DNA of 64,000 bases from CAIWHR01 sp039931775. GTDB taxonomy: Bacteria; Pseudomonadota; Gammaproteobacteria; Burkholderiales; Casimicrobiaceae. Made by a program: the position numbers and the translations under genes. The DNA is taken from contig JBDTRG010000041.1 in NCBI GenBank assembly GCA_039931775.1, positions 1 through 64,000 of the forward strand. The letters run 5' to 3'. This document shows, in pieces, positions 7,496 to 16,239 of the stretch; position 1 is the stretch's first letter, and every line of letters begins with the position of its first letter. The notes under the pieces were generated by a model. It ran no database searches and was not told where the DNA came from. It saw only the letters and a program-made list of their open reading frames with translations.

Positions 7496-9031
7496 ATGCC
7501 CCTCCCGCCCCCTGCCACCCTGACGCCCGCTCCGCGCCGACGCCGCATCGGCGGGAGATTTATCGCCGCGATCGTCGCGGCAACCCTCGCCGCGCAGCCC
7601 CTTGCGCCTTTCGCCGTCCCGGGCAGCATCGCGATCGCGCAAACGCTGCCCGATCTCGGCGACGAATCGCAGAGCATCGTAACGCCGAGCCAGGAGCGCA
7701 AGCTCGGCGAGTCCGTGGTCCGCCAGATCCGCGCATCGGGCGCCTATCTCGACGACCCCGAGGTCAACGATTACCTGAACGACCTCGGACACCGCCTTGT
7801 CGCCGTGCGCCCCGATGGCAACTGGGATTTCGAGTTCTTTGCGCTCGCCGATCCGTCGATCAATGCCTTCGCGCTGCCTGGCGGCTTCGTCGGCGTGAAC
7901 ATGGGCTTGATCCTGCTGACACAGACCGAATCCGAACTCGCCGCAGTGCTCGGCCATGAAATTTCCCACGTGACGCAACGCCATTTCACGCGGTCGCTCG
8001 CGGGCCAGCAGCGCTCGCTCCTCTACTCGCTCGCCGCGCTCGCGGTGGGCCTCGCCGCGGCGCGCTCGGGATCGGCAAACGCGGGGCAGATGGCTTCCGC
8101 CGGGATCGCGGCGGCACAGGGACTCGCCATCCAGTCGCAGTTGAATTACACCCGCGAGAACGAGTACGAGGCCGACCGCATCGGCTTCCAGCGGCTCGAC
8201 CTCGCGAAATTCGACCTCACGGCCGCGGCGACGTTCATGGAGCGGCTGCAACGGCAGGGGCGTTTCTCGGACAGCAACACACCATCCTATCTGCGCACCC
8301 ACCCGATCACGGTCGAGCGGATCGCCGAGGCGCAGGCGCGCGCGTTCGGCAAGCCGTACCGGCAGGTGGCCGACTCGCTGGATTTCCAGCTCGTGCGCGC
8401 ACTTCTGCGCAGCTATCAGGGCGCCGCGAGGGAAGCGGTCGAGTACTTCACCGTAGCACTCGCCGAGCACAAGTACAACGACGAGATCGCCGCACGTTAC
8501 GGCCTCGTCGCCTCGCTCTTACGCGCCGAAAACTTCGCGCGCGCCAAGGTGGAACTCGCCACCTTGGAAAAGCTCGCCCCACCGCACCCGATGATCGAGG
8601 CGATGGCCGGACACGTCTTCATGGAGGCGGGCGATCTCGACATCGCGATCTCCCGATTCGAGCGCGCGCTGACACGCTATCCGAACAAGATGCAGTTGAT
8701 CTACGACTATCCGGAGGCCTTGCTCAAGGCCGGACGTGCGCGCGAAGCCGCGGTGTTCCTCGACCGCGAGCTCGCGCGCTTCCCGAGCAACGGACCGCTG
8801 CACCGGATCGCGGCTCGCACCTACGCGGAGCTCGGCAAGCGGCTCCAGCAATACCTGCACCAAGCCGAGTACTACGCGTGGCAAGGCGATTTGAAGGGCG
8901 CGGTGGTGCAGCTGGAGCTCGCGTCGCGCGCTGGCGACGGCGATTTCTACCAGTCGTCCGTCGTAGAAACGCGGTTGCGCACGCTGCGCCGCGAACTCGC
9001 CGAGCAGCAGGCGCTCGCCAAGAACGGCTGA
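7496..9031 (+). CDS. BepA-like M48 metalloprotease with TPR domain
   Basis: A 511-residue periplasmic protease. The N-terminus has a basic segment and hydrophobic signal sequence ending about residue 49 (SIAIAQ). The M48 domain shows NAFALPGG (123-130), HEISH (154-158) for zinc and catalysis, and ENEYEAD with the third ligand at about E225. The C-terminal half (from about residue 290) is helical TPR-like repeats. E. coli BepA (YfgC) degrades or assists misassembled LptD/BAM substrates at the outer membrane. It is divergent from moaC. No good Shine-Dalgarno sequence precedes the ATG, so the start is less certain than the identity. Confidence 0.88.
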   Translation: MPLPPPATLTPAPRRRRIGGRFIAAIVAATLAAQPLAPFAVPGSIAIAQTLPDLGDESQSIVTPSQERKLGESVVRQIRASGAYLDDPEVNDYLNDLGHRLVAVRPDGNWDFEFFALADPSINAFALPGGFVGVNMGLILLTQTESELAAVLGHEISHVTQRHFTRSLAGQQRSLLYSLAALAVGLAAARSGSANAGQMASAGIAAAQGLAIQSQLNYTRENEYEADRIGFQRLDLAKFDLTAAATFMERLQRQGRFSDSNTPSYLRTHPITVERIAEAQARAFGKPYRQVADSLDFQLVRALLRSYQGAAREAVEYFTVALAEHKYNDEIAARYGLVASLLRAENFARAKVELATLEKLAPPHPMIEAMAGHVFMEAGDLDIAISRFERALTRYPNKMQLIYDYPEALLKAGRAREAAVFLDRELARFPSNGPLHRIAARTYAELGKRLQQYLHQAEYYAWQGDLKGAVVQLELASRAGDGDFYQSSVVETRLRTLRRELAEQQALAKNG

Positions 9032-9036
9032 TACGC

Positions 9037-9066
9037 GCAGGGGCACGAAATATTCCGCGCCCCTGC
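9037..9066. terminator. candidate terminator hairpin between bepA-like gene and dctM
   Basis: GCAGGGGC (9037-9044) and GCCCCTGC (9059-9066) form a perfect 8-bp stem with a 14-nt AT-richer loop, placed between convergent stop codons. No T-run follows on either strand. Confidence 0.4.
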
Positions 9067-9091
9067 AGGACCCCATGCAGGACGGCGCGTG

Positions 9092-10444
9092 CTACAGCAC
9101 CTTGTGCCCCGTGATCAGCGTCGGCAGCCAGGTGGAGAAATGCGGCACGTAGGTTACGAGCTGAATCGCCACCCAGATCGCCAGATAGTACGGCCATATC
9201 GTTTTCATCAGCTCGCCGATGGACACGCCACCGATAGCGGCGCCCACGTACTGCACGGTGCCGACCGGCGGCGTGGTGAGGCCCAGTGCGCAGTTGAGCA
9301 GCAGCATCATGCCGAACTGTACCGGTCCGACGCCCATTTGAATGGCCAGCGGCAGGAACAGCGGCGTCGTGATAAGAATGTGCGCCGCCATGTCGAGGAA
9401 CGTTCCCAGCGCGAACTGGATGAGGTTGATGTAGAGCAGCATGATCCACGGGGTCTGCGTCGCCGACAGGAGCATCTGGGCCATGGCCTCGGGAATTTCC
9501 AGCCACGCCATCTGCCATTGCAGCATGTTCGACACGCCGATCAGGAGCAGGATGACACCCGTGGTCTTAGCGGCCTTGGCCAGCGACTTCAGCAGGTTCT
9601 GCCAGGTCATCGTCCGGTAGATGAAGACCGTGAGAACGAGCGAGTAGGTCACCGCGATCGCTGCGGCCTCCGTCGCCGTCGCCACGCCCATCAGGATGGC
9701 AACCAGGATGATCGCGACCACCAGCAATCCGGGAACCGACGCGACGAAGGCCCGCAGAACCGCACCCCAGCCCGGGAACTTCTCGACCCTCGAAACCCCG
9801 TCGGCGCTTCTCGGAAAACCGAACTTGACGGCCTGCCAATAGGCAGCGACAAGCATGCAAACCATGATCCAGAACACCGGGACCAGCCCGGCGAACATCA
9901 GATCGCCGATCGACACGCCCTTGATGGTGTTGCCGGCGATCATGCCGGTGGCGCCCTGCGCCGCGAAGGCGTAGATGATCATGTTGTGGGAGGTCGGCAT
10001 CAGCGCGCCCGTGAGTGACGCGTGGGTTGTGACGTTCACCGCGTAATCCGCGCTGTACCCCTCACGCTTCATGATCGGGATCATCACGCCGCCCATCGCC
10101 GAGGTATCCGCGACCGGTGAGCCGGAAACCCCTCCGAACAAGGTACAGGCGAAAACGTTGGCCATGCCCAACCCGCCCTTCCAGTGGCCGACGAGACTAC
10201 GCGCGAACGTCACGATCTTGTCCGCGATTCCGCCGTGGAGCATCAACTCCCCGGAGAAGATGAAGAAGGGAATGGCGAGGAACGAGAACACGTTCATCCC
10301 CGAAATCATCGTCTGGAATGCGGTCGCTATTGGCAGGCCCTCGACCGCGTAGGTGGCGAAGCAGGCCAACGCGATCGCGAAGGCGACCGGAACCCCGAGC
10401 AGCAGGAGGACCAGGAAGCTGAGGCACAGTACGGTCAGTGCCAT
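9092..10444 (-). CDS. TRAP transporter large permease DctM, uronate/aldarate locus
   Basis: A 450-residue, strongly hydrophobic protein with about 12 membrane segments. It has DctM signatures such as VFSFLAIPFFIFSGELM, FGGVSGSPVADTSAMG and a C-terminal LGLTTPPVGT. DctM is the ion-coupled channel subunit of TRAP transporters. The ATG at 10444 overlaps the end of the small permease gene by 10 bp; the longer open frame upstream is an artefact. It is the distal gene of the udh-dctPQM set, so the likely cargo is a hexuronate or aldarate (inferred from context). Confidence 0.92.
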   Translation of the reverse strand: MALTVLCLSFLVLLLLGVPVAFAIALACFATYAVEGLPIATAFQTMISGMNVFSFLAIPFFIFSGELMLHGGIADKIVTFARSLVGHWKGGLGMANVFACTLFGGVSGSPVADTSAMGGVMIPIMKREGYSADYAVNVTTHASLTGALMPTSHNMIIYAFAAQGATGMIAGNTIKGVSIGDLMFAGLVPVFWIMVCMLVAAYWQAVKFGFPRSADGVSRVEKFPGWGAVLRAFVASVPGLLVVAIILVAILMGVATATEAAAIAVTYSLVLTVFIYRTMTWQNLLKSLAKAAKTTGVILLLIGVSNMLQWQMAWLEIPEAMAQMLLSATQTPWIMLLYINLIQFALGTFLDMAAHILITTPLFLPLAIQMGVGPVQFGMMLLLNCALGLTTPPVGTVQYVGAAIGGVSIGELMKTIWPYYLAIWVAIQLVTYVPHFSTWLPTLITGHKVL

Positions 10445-10929
10445 GATGGCTCCACCTTCTTGCCCGTGAATGTGGCGACGAGATGCTCGATCGAAAAGAG
10501 AATGATGAAGACCCCGGCGATGACCGGCGGCAGGTACCGAAACGCCTCCGAAATGCCCAGCGTCGGAATCGTGCTGCCGTGGACCGAGATCGCCATCAGC
10601 GTACAGCCGTAGACCAGCAGGCCGGCGAAAACAATGGTCAGCAGTCCAACCACGATGCCAACCCAGTGCTGCACTTTCTCCGACATCAGGGAGACGAGCG
10701 TTTCCATGCCGATATGGCCTTCGTCGCGTACGCCGGCAGCGGCGCCGAACATCGCGACGCATATGACCAGCAACAGCGCGACCTGTTCGACAAACGGCGG
10801 CGCGTGGTTGAACCCGTAACGCAACGTCACGCCATAGTCGACAACCGCCACGAGGCCGACAAGCCCGAGGCATGCGACGTACATCGCCCAACGCGACAGG
10901 CGGGAATCGATCGCCGTAAGCCAGTTCAT
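10435..10929 (-). CDS. TRAP transporter small permease DctQ, uronate/aldarate locus
   Basis: A 164-residue protein with four predicted transmembrane helices. It has the DctQ-type pattern of a first helix followed by a conserved Tyr/Arg loop (YGVTLRYGF) and EGHIGMETL after helix 2. The start at 10929 is set by AGAGGAG 6 nt upstream, leaving 83 bp from the receptor gene stop. That gap contains a strong stem-loop. It works with the adjacent DctM and DctP. Confidence 0.9.
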   Translation of the reverse strand: MNWLTAIDSRLSRWAMYVACLGLVGLVAVVDYGVTLRYGFNHAPPFVEQVALLLVICVAMFGAAAGVRDEGHIGMETLVSLMSEKVQHWVGIVVGLLTIVFAGLLVYGCTLMAISVHGSTIPTLGISEAFRYLPPVIAGVFIILFSIEHLVATFTGKKVEPSWH

Positions 10930-10951
10930 TCTCGCTCCTCTGGGGGATATC

Positions 10952-10980
10952 CCCGTGGCGCATCGGAAATGCGCCACGGG
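10952..10980 (-). promoter_or_regulatory. intercistronic stem-loop between dctP and dctQ
   Basis: CCCGTGGCGCAT and ATGCGCCACGGG form a perfect 12-bp stem with a 5-nt loop, located between the receptor gene stop and the small permease ribosome binding site. No U-tract follows, so it is more likely an mRNA-stabilising or partial-attenuation structure. Such a structure would give more receptor than permease, as seen in other binding-protein operons. Confidence 0.6.
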
Positions 10981-11012
10981 CGAAACGTTTCGGGCTGCTC
11001 AGCTTTCGCAAC

Positions 11013-11999
11013 TCACTTCGTATTGACGATCTCCACAACCAGGGCTTTCATTTCAGGCGTGGTGGCGAACTTGTCCCAGACCGGTTTCTCGACTTCGACG
11101 AAGCCCTTGCGGTCGATCTCGGCAGCCGGAACGATCTTCGCGCCGCCCTTGATGACGGCCGCCTTCGCATCCTTCTCCTTGGCCTCCCAGAGCTTCACGT
11201 AGTACGGCACGGATGCCTTGGCGGCCTTGCGAATCGCGTCCTGCTCGGCTTTCGGAAGCGTGTCCCAGACCTTCTTCGAAAACACCAGCACCTCCGGCGG
11301 CATCGAATGCATCGTCTCCGAATACACCGGCGCGGACTCGTAGTGCTTGGTCTCGTCGTACGACGGGTAGTTGTTCTCGGCGGCATCGATCAGGCCGGTC
11401 TTGAGGCCGGTGTAGACCTCGGCGAAAGGCATCGGCGCCGCGGACGCTCCCATTGCAGCTATCAGGCTGACCCATAGGTCGGAGGGCTGCACGCGCACTT
11501 TCAGTCCCTTCATGTCCGCCACCGTCTTGATCGGCTTCTTCGCGTACATCGAGCGGGCGCCGCTTTCGTACAGTGCGAGGGCGACGAATCCGGCCTTGTC
11601 GAACGCAGCCATGATCTTGTCCCCCTGCGGACCGTACATCGTCTTGCGGAAATGCTCGATATCGCGGAACAGGAACGGGAACGCCGGGATCATCGATTCC
11701 GGCACGATGCCGTGGAACGCAGACGTGTTGACCCGCACCATGTCGAGCGCACCGATCTTGACCTGCTCGACGGTGTCCTTTTCCGAGCCCAGCGAGCTGT
11801 CGCCGAACACCTTGATGTTGTCCTTGCCGCCGGTCGCCTTGGACAGTTCTTCGCCCATGAACAGGACCGCCTGGTTCGTCGGATAGTCCTTGACGTGCAC
11901 GTCCGCGGAACGGAACGTGCGCGCCGTGGCAGTCGTCGCCATCACGGCCACCGCGCCGATCACGATCACGCCGGACAGTTTCTTGAACTCAAAATTCAT
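11013..11999 (-). CDS. TRAP transporter solute receptor DctP, uronate/aldarate locus
   Basis: A 328-residue periplasmic receptor with a signal peptide (hydrophobic run ending TTATARTF). It has DctP-family features: the lead-in DVHVKDYPTNQAVLFMGEEL, the central KPIKTVADMKGLKVRVQPSDLW, whose arginine usually binds the substrate carboxylate, and VYTGLKTGLIDAAENN. The start is fixed by AGGAGG before the ATG at 11999. It lies 96 bp downstream of udh, and several characterised TRAP receptors next to udh bind glucuronate or galacturonate, which is the likely ligand here. Confidence 0.9.
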   Translation of the reverse strand: MNFEFKKLSGVIVIGAVAVMATTATARTFRSADVHVKDYPTNQAVLFMGEELSKATGGKDNIKVFGDSSLGSEKDTVEQVKIGALDMVRVNTSAFHGIVPESMIPAFPFLFRDIEHFRKTMYGPQGDKIMAAFDKAGFVALALYESGARSMYAKKPIKTVADMKGLKVRVQPSDLWVSLIAAMGASAAPMPFAEVYTGLKTGLIDAAENNYPSYDETKHYESAPVYSETMHSMPPEVLVFSKKVWDTLPKAEQDAIRKAAKASVPYYVKLWEAKEKDAKAAVIKGGAKIVPAAEIDRKGFVEVEKPVWDKFATTPEMKALVVEIVNTK

Positions 12000-12095
12000 G
12001 ATGCCTCCTGATTGAAAAATGCGGCTTTCGCCATTGCTACGGAAGATCGGACGACTCTGGTCAGAATGCCAATACGTTGCTACCACCCCGTCACA

Positions 12096-12911
12096 TTATG
12101 CGCTGGACCGGCGCTGATCCAAGGGTGTGAAATCGATCGTGACGAACCCGCCCCCTTGGTATTGCTGTGCGATCGGGTCGAGCGGGTTTGACTGCTTGAG
12201 AATCGCAGCGGCGTAGTCCTCGCTGTTCTGCCTTGGCCTGTATCCGAGTTTCTCGGCACCGGTGTTGTCCCAGTAGCTGCGCGTATTGTTCGATACGCCC
12301 CATACAGCCATATAGCCGACGTCCGGGACCTGGATGCAGGACATCATCAGGTCCAGGAGATCCTCGGTGCCGAACCACGTGCTCAGGTGGCGAAAGTTCT
12401 CGGGAGGCTTGCCCATCGCGGTGCCGATGCGCACGGAGATCCCTTCGATGCCATGCTTGTCCCAGTACATGCGCGCCATCGCCTCACCCCAGACCTTCGA
12501 CAAGCCGTAAAATCCGTCGGGACGAAACGGCGCGTCGAGCTTCAGCTTGTCGTCGACCAAATGCATGCCGAACGCGTGATTCGAACTGGCGAAGATTATC
12601 CTTCGAACCCGATTGCGCCGTGCTCCCTCGTAGACCTGGTGCAGCCCGACGAGATTGTTCTCGATGATTTCCGGCAACGGCCGTTCCACACTCGTGCCGG
12701 CCAGATGGATCAGAACGTCGATCCCCTCGAGCAGGCGATCGACGACGGCGGGCTCGCGAAGGTCGCCGTGCATGATGTCCTCCCCCTTGCGCAGCGGTTC
12801 GAGCGGCTTTCGCCCGCCCGCCGAACGCAAGTCCACCCCGCGCTTCTGAAGCTCGACGCGAAGAATCCGGCCCATGTTCCCGCCAGCGCCGGAAAGAGCG
12901 ACCTTGGTCAT
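12096..12911 (-). CDS. udh: uronate dehydrogenase
   Basis: A 271-residue extended-SDR enzyme with GAGGNMG (8-14) for NAD binding, SSNHAFG at 109-115, and the catalytic Tyr135/Lys139 (YGLSK). Length and motifs agree with bacterial uronate dehydrogenases, which oxidise D-galacturonate or D-glucuronate to the aldarolactone with NAD+. AAAGGAGG precedes the ATG at 12911. Flanking genes supply import (TRAP) and every later step to pyruvate and glycerate except lactone hydrolysis and glycerate phosphorylation. Confidence 0.9.
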   Translation of the reverse strand: MTKVALSGAGGNMGRILRVELQKRGVDLRSAGGRKPLEPLRKGEDIMHGDLREPAVVDRLLEGIDVLIHLAGTSVERPLPEIIENNLVGLHQVYEGARRNRVRRIIFASSNHAFGMHLVDDKLKLDAPFRPDGFYGLSKVWGEAMARMYWDKHGIEGISVRIGTAMGKPPENFRHLSTWFGTEDLLDLMMSCIQVPDVGYMAVWGVSNNTRSYWDNTGAEKLGYRPRQNSEDYAAAILKQSNPLDPIAQQYQGGGFVTIDFTPLDQRRSSA

Positions 12912-13003
12912 CGAAGTCCTCCTTTGTCCAGTGCAGCGGGTGCGACGGGGAGTTCCCGCTCGAGCCCGGCGTTCGTCGAAACCGTTGCCATACGGCGGTT
13001 CAT
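12908..13003 (-). CDS. small bridging ORF between pyruvate kinase and udh (31 codons)
   Basis: This short frame starts at an ATG overlapping the pyruvate kinase stop (ATGA) and ends at a TGA overlapping the udh start (ATGA), so it fills the 88-bp gap exactly. It begins MNRRMATVSTNAG. I recognise no domain. The udh ribosome binding site lies inside its last codons. It could be a translated coupling peptide or chance in GC-rich DNA. Confidence 0.3.
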   Translation of the reverse strand: MNRRMATVSTNAGLERELPVAPAALDKGGLR

Positions 13004-14421
13004 ACCTGCGCAATCCGCAGGAGGTTGGTGGCGCCTGGCGTTCCGAAGGGCATGCCTGCGCTGATGAGAATCGTGTCGCCCGGCTTGGCAAAGCTTTCAT
13101 CGCGCGCGCACGTGCATGCGTGCTCCACCATCTCGGCAACACGGGAAACGTCAGGCGTTCGGACCGAATGCACACCCCACACCAGCGCCAGCCGCCGCGC
13201 CGTCGCGAGGTTTGGCGTCATGCTCAGGATCGGAGGCGCCGGACGCTCGCGCGCGGCACGGATGCTCGTCGAGCCCGACGACGTGTAAGTCACGATCGCA
13301 GCGACCGGAAGGAGTCCGGCAATCACATCCATCGCAGCGCAGATCGCGTCGGCGCTCGTCGGCTGCGCACGCGTCTCCAGCGACTCGAGCAGTTGGCGAT
13401 GATAAGGGTCGGATTCGACCTTGCCGATGATGCGTTCCATCATCCGGACGGCCTCGAGCGGAAACTTGCCGCTCGCCGATTCCGCGGACAGCATCACGGC
13501 ATCCGCTCCGTGGTAGATCGCCGTCGCAACATCCGAAGCTTCGGCGCGCGTCGGCACCGGCGCGTTGATCATCGATTCCAGCATTTGCGTCGCGACGATG
13601 ACCGGCTTGCCGGCGCGCCGGCAAGCGCGAACGATTCGCCGTTGGATTCCGGGAACGTCTTCGGCCGGCAATTCCACACCCAGGTCCCCGCGCGCCACCA
13701 TGACGGCATCGGACCGGTCCACGATCGCATCCAGCGCCTCGACCGCGGACGGCTTTTCCAGCTTGGTCATGATGCCGGCGCGACCGCGAGTCAGGAGGCG
13801 CGCCTCGTCCAGGTCTTCCGGGCGTTGCACGAACGATAGCGCCAGCCAATCGACGCCGAGCTCCAGCGCGAACTCGAGATCGCGCCGATCTTTCGCCGTC
13901 AAAGCCGTGAGCGGCAGTATGACGTCGGGCACGCTGACGCCCTTGCGCTCCGACAACAGACCGCCGACGACGACTTGGGTTTCCGCGAAGTCAGCGCCAC
14001 AACGCTTGACCTGAAGGCGGAGCTTGCCGTCGTCGAGCAGCAGATTGGCGCCAGGTCTCAGTGCCGCGAATATCTCCGGGTGCGGCAACCGGACGCGCGA
14101 CACGTCACCGGGCTCGTCCCTCAAGTCGAGACGAAACAACGATCCGACATTCAACGCGACCGGACCGGCAGCGAACGTACCCACGCGCAACTTCGGTCCT
14201 TGCAAGTCCGCGAGTACGCCGATCGGCCGACCGACCTCCTGCTCCACCTGCCGAATCTGCGCATGACGCTCGCGGTGCTGCTCGTGCGTGCCGTGGCTGA
14301 AATTCAGGCGGAAGACATCGACTCCGGCAAGGAAGAGCGAGCGAATCATTTCGACATTCGCGCTCGCAGGCCCGAGGGTGGCTACGATCTTGGCGTGGCG
14401 TTGGCGGCGCATGGTCATCAT
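13000..14421 (-). CDS. pyk: pyruvate kinase
   Basis: A 473-residue pyruvate kinase with KIVATLGPAS at the N-terminus, RLNFSHG, ADLQGPKLRVG, and MVARGDLGVELP around the active site. It converts phosphoenolpyruvate and ADP to pyruvate and ATP. Its position inside an aldarate operon parallels pyruvate kinase genes found in tartrate and glycerate utilisation loci (for example ttuE), where it draws glycerate-derived carbon through PEP. Three in-frame ATGs lie within the first four codons; GAGG is best placed for the second. A second housekeeping pyk elsewhere is likely but not visible. Confidence 0.93.
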   Translation of the reverse strand: MMTMRRQRHAKIVATLGPASANVEMIRSLFLAGVDVFRLNFSHGTHEQHRERHAQIRQVEQEVGRPIGVLADLQGPKLRVGTFAAGPVALNVGSLFRLDLRDEPGDVSRVRLPHPEIFAALRPGANLLLDDGKLRLQVKRCGADFAETQVVVGGLLSERKGVSVPDVILPLTALTAKDRRDLEFALELGVDWLALSFVQRPEDLDEARLLTRGRAGIMTKLEKPSAVEALDAIVDRSDAVMVARGDLGVELPAEDVPGIQRRIVRACRRAGKPVIVATQMLESMINAPVPTRAEASDVATAIYHGADAVMLSAESASGKFPLEAVRMMERIIGKVESDPYHRQLLESLETRAQPTSADAICAAMDVIAGLLPVAAIVTYTSSGSTSIRAARERPAPPILSMTPNLATARRLALVWGVHSVRTPDVSRVAEMVEHACTCARDESFAKPGDTILISAGMPFGTPGATNLLRIAQV

Positions 14422-14460
14422 TGCCTCGCGTCAGCGATCAGCACGGCACGGCAATCGTTG

Positions 14461-15357
14461 TCACGCCGATTTTGCCTTTTGCCCGATCTCGAAATTGGAC
14501 ATGAGCTCCAGCGCGCGAACCATCGCCGAGTGGTCCCATGCCGAACCGCCGTGTGCGGCACAGCTGTTGAAAAGCTCCTGCGCCGTCGCGGTGTTCGGCA
14601 ATGCAACACCGAGCTGCCGGCCGGTGGAAAGCGCCAGGTTCAGGTCCTTCTGATGGAGCTCGATTCGAAAACCCGGATCGAAGGTTCTTTTCACCATGCG
14701 TTCGCCGTGGACCTCCAGGATGCGCGACGACGCGAAGCCGCCCATCAGCGCCTGACGGACCTTCGCGGGATCGGCGCCGGCCTTGGCGGCGAACAGCAAT
14801 GCTTCGCCGACCGCTTCGATAGTCAGCGCGACGATGATCTGGTTGGCCACCTTGGTCGTCTGCCCGTCGCCGTTGCCGCCGACCAGCGTGATGTTCTTGC
14901 CCATCAGCTCGAACAGCGGCTTCACCTTCGCGAACGCCGCCTCGCCCCCTCCGACCATGATCGTCAGCGACGCGGCTTTGGCGCCGACTTCTCCGCCGGA
15001 AACCGGGGCGTCGAGGTAGTCGCATCCGAGCGCGTTGATCCTGGTGGCGAATGCCTTCGTCGCGAGCGGCGAGATCGAGCTCATGTCGACGACGATCTTG
15101 CCTTTCGTCAATCCGCTCGCCACTCCGTTTTCGCCGAACAGCGCGGCGTCCACGTGCGGCGTGTCGGGCACCATCGTGATGATGATGTCGGACTTTTGCG
15201 CGACCTCTTTGCCATTCGCGCATGCCGCACCGCCCGCATCGACGAGCGGCTTCGGGATGCTCGGAATGCTATGGAGAAAAAGCTTGCGACCGCCTTTGAT
15301 CAGGTTGGCCGCCATCGGCGAGCCCATGATCCCAAGTCCGATGAATCCGATATTCAC
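14461..15357 (-). CDS. garR: 2-hydroxy-3-oxopropionate (tartronate semialdehyde) reductase
   Basis: A 298-residue beta-hydroxyacid dehydrogenase. GLGIMG (7-12) binds NAD(P), DAPVSGG (116-122) is the substrate motif and Lys169 in GDGQTTKVAN is catalytic. It reduces tartronate semialdehyde, made by the neighbouring aldolase, to D-glycerate. The start is a GTG at 15357 preceded by GGGGAG; the much longer open frame upstream runs through the aldolase gene in the wrong frame. It lies 29 bp after the aldolase gene. Confidence 0.92.
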   Translation of the reverse strand: MNIGFIGLGIMGSPMAANLIKGGRKLFLHSIPSIPKPLVDAGGAACANGKEVAQKSDIIITMVPDTPHVDAALFGENGVASGLTKGKIVVDMSSISPLATKAFATRINALGCDYLDAPVSGGEVGAKAASLTIMVGGGEAAFAKVKPLFELMGKNITLVGGNGDGQTTKVANQIIVALTIEAVGEALLFAAKAGADPAKVRQALMGGFASSRILEVHGERMVKRTFDPGFRIELHQKDLNLALSTGRQLGVALPNTATAQELFNSCAAHGGSAWDHSAMVRALELMSNFEIGQKAKSA

Positions 15358-15386
15358 TGTCGTGCTCCCCAAGAAATGGAATCCGG

Positions 15387-16199
15387 TCAATACTGAGCCG
15401 CGATCGGCGCGACGTCCGACCCGCGAAACTTGTCGAGCAGCGCCTGCGATGCCATCCGCAGGACTCCCAGGTCGCTTCCCACGGCGACGAATGTGGCGCC
15501 CATCTGGAGGTAGCGCCGCGCGTCGGCTTCGACCGGGGCAAGAATGCCCATCGGCTTGCCCGCCGCTTTCGCCGCGGCGAACACCGCCGCCATCGCCTTC
15601 TGAACTTCCGGATGGTTCGCATTGCCGAGGTAACCAAAACCCGCCGCCAGATCCGAGGGGCCGATGAACAGTCCGTCGACGCCATCCACGGCCGCGATGT
15701 CTGCCGCCGCCGCCACGCCATTGCGGCTTTCGATCTGCACCATCACGGCCAGGTTGTCGTTGACGACCTTGAAGTAGTCGGGGACCGTGCCGTAGCGGTT
15801 GCTTCGCTGCGACACCGAGACGCCGCGCACGCCGGCCGGCGGATAGCGGGTGGCGGCCACCGCGCGGCGCGCCTCGTCGGAGCACTCCACGAACGGAATC
15901 AGGAAGTTGTGGAATCCGGCGTCGAGCAATCGCTTGATCACGACCACTTCGTTGGACGGTGGTCGCACGACCGGCGCGCTGACGCTGTCCTTCAGCGCCA
16001 TCAACTGCGGCACGAGCGTCAGCACGTCGTTCGGCGCGTGCTCGGCATCGAGGAGCACCCAGTCGTAACCGGCTACGCCAACGACTTCCGTCGTGATCGG
16101 ACTGCCGAGCGACAGCCAGCAACCGATGAGCCGCTTTCCGGCGATCAGGTCGCGGCGAAAGCGATTGGGAAAGGCGGTGTACGGTTCGGCAGTTGGCAT
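15387..16199 (-). CDS. garL: HpcH/HpaI aldolase, probable 5-keto-4-deoxy-D-glucarate aldolase
   Basis: A 270-residue class II aldolase of the HpcH/HpaI family. His54 in LLDAEHAPND, Glu157 (QIESRNGV) and Asp183 (IGPSDLA) match the base and metal ligands of E. coli GarL. The reaction splits 5-keto-4-deoxyglucarate into pyruvate and tartronate semialdehyde. It sits between gudD (makes the substrate) and garR (uses a product), which supports GarL over the homologous HpaI of aromatic degradation. Confidence 0.9.
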   Translation of the reverse strand: MPTAEPYTAFPNRFRRDLIAGKRLIGCWLSLGSPITTEVVGVAGYDWVLLDAEHAPNDVLTLVPQLMALKDSVSAPVVRPPSNEVVVIKRLLDAGFHNFLIPFVECSDEARRAVAATRYPPAGVRGVSVSQRSNRYGTVPDYFKVVNDNLAVMVQIESRNGVAAAADIAAVDGVDGLFIGPSDLAAGFGYLGNANHPEVQKAMAAVFAAAKAAGKPMGILAPVEADARRYLQMGATFVAVGSDLGVLRMASQALLDKFRGSDVAPIAAQY

Positions 16200-16239
16200 G
16201 GTGACTCTCTAGGGTCTCGTGGGCGAGAGGTCGTGGACG

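Noticed and set aside
6857..8470. 537-codon minus-strand frame across the moaC/bepA region
   Set aside because: It overlaps the BepA-like gene antisense and reads moaC in the wrong frame; moaC has a strong SD at 7341.
14461..16122. 553-codon frame that would extend GarR upstream
   Set aside because: The extension is the garL gene in another frame. GarR motifs start at the GTG at 15357 with its own SD.
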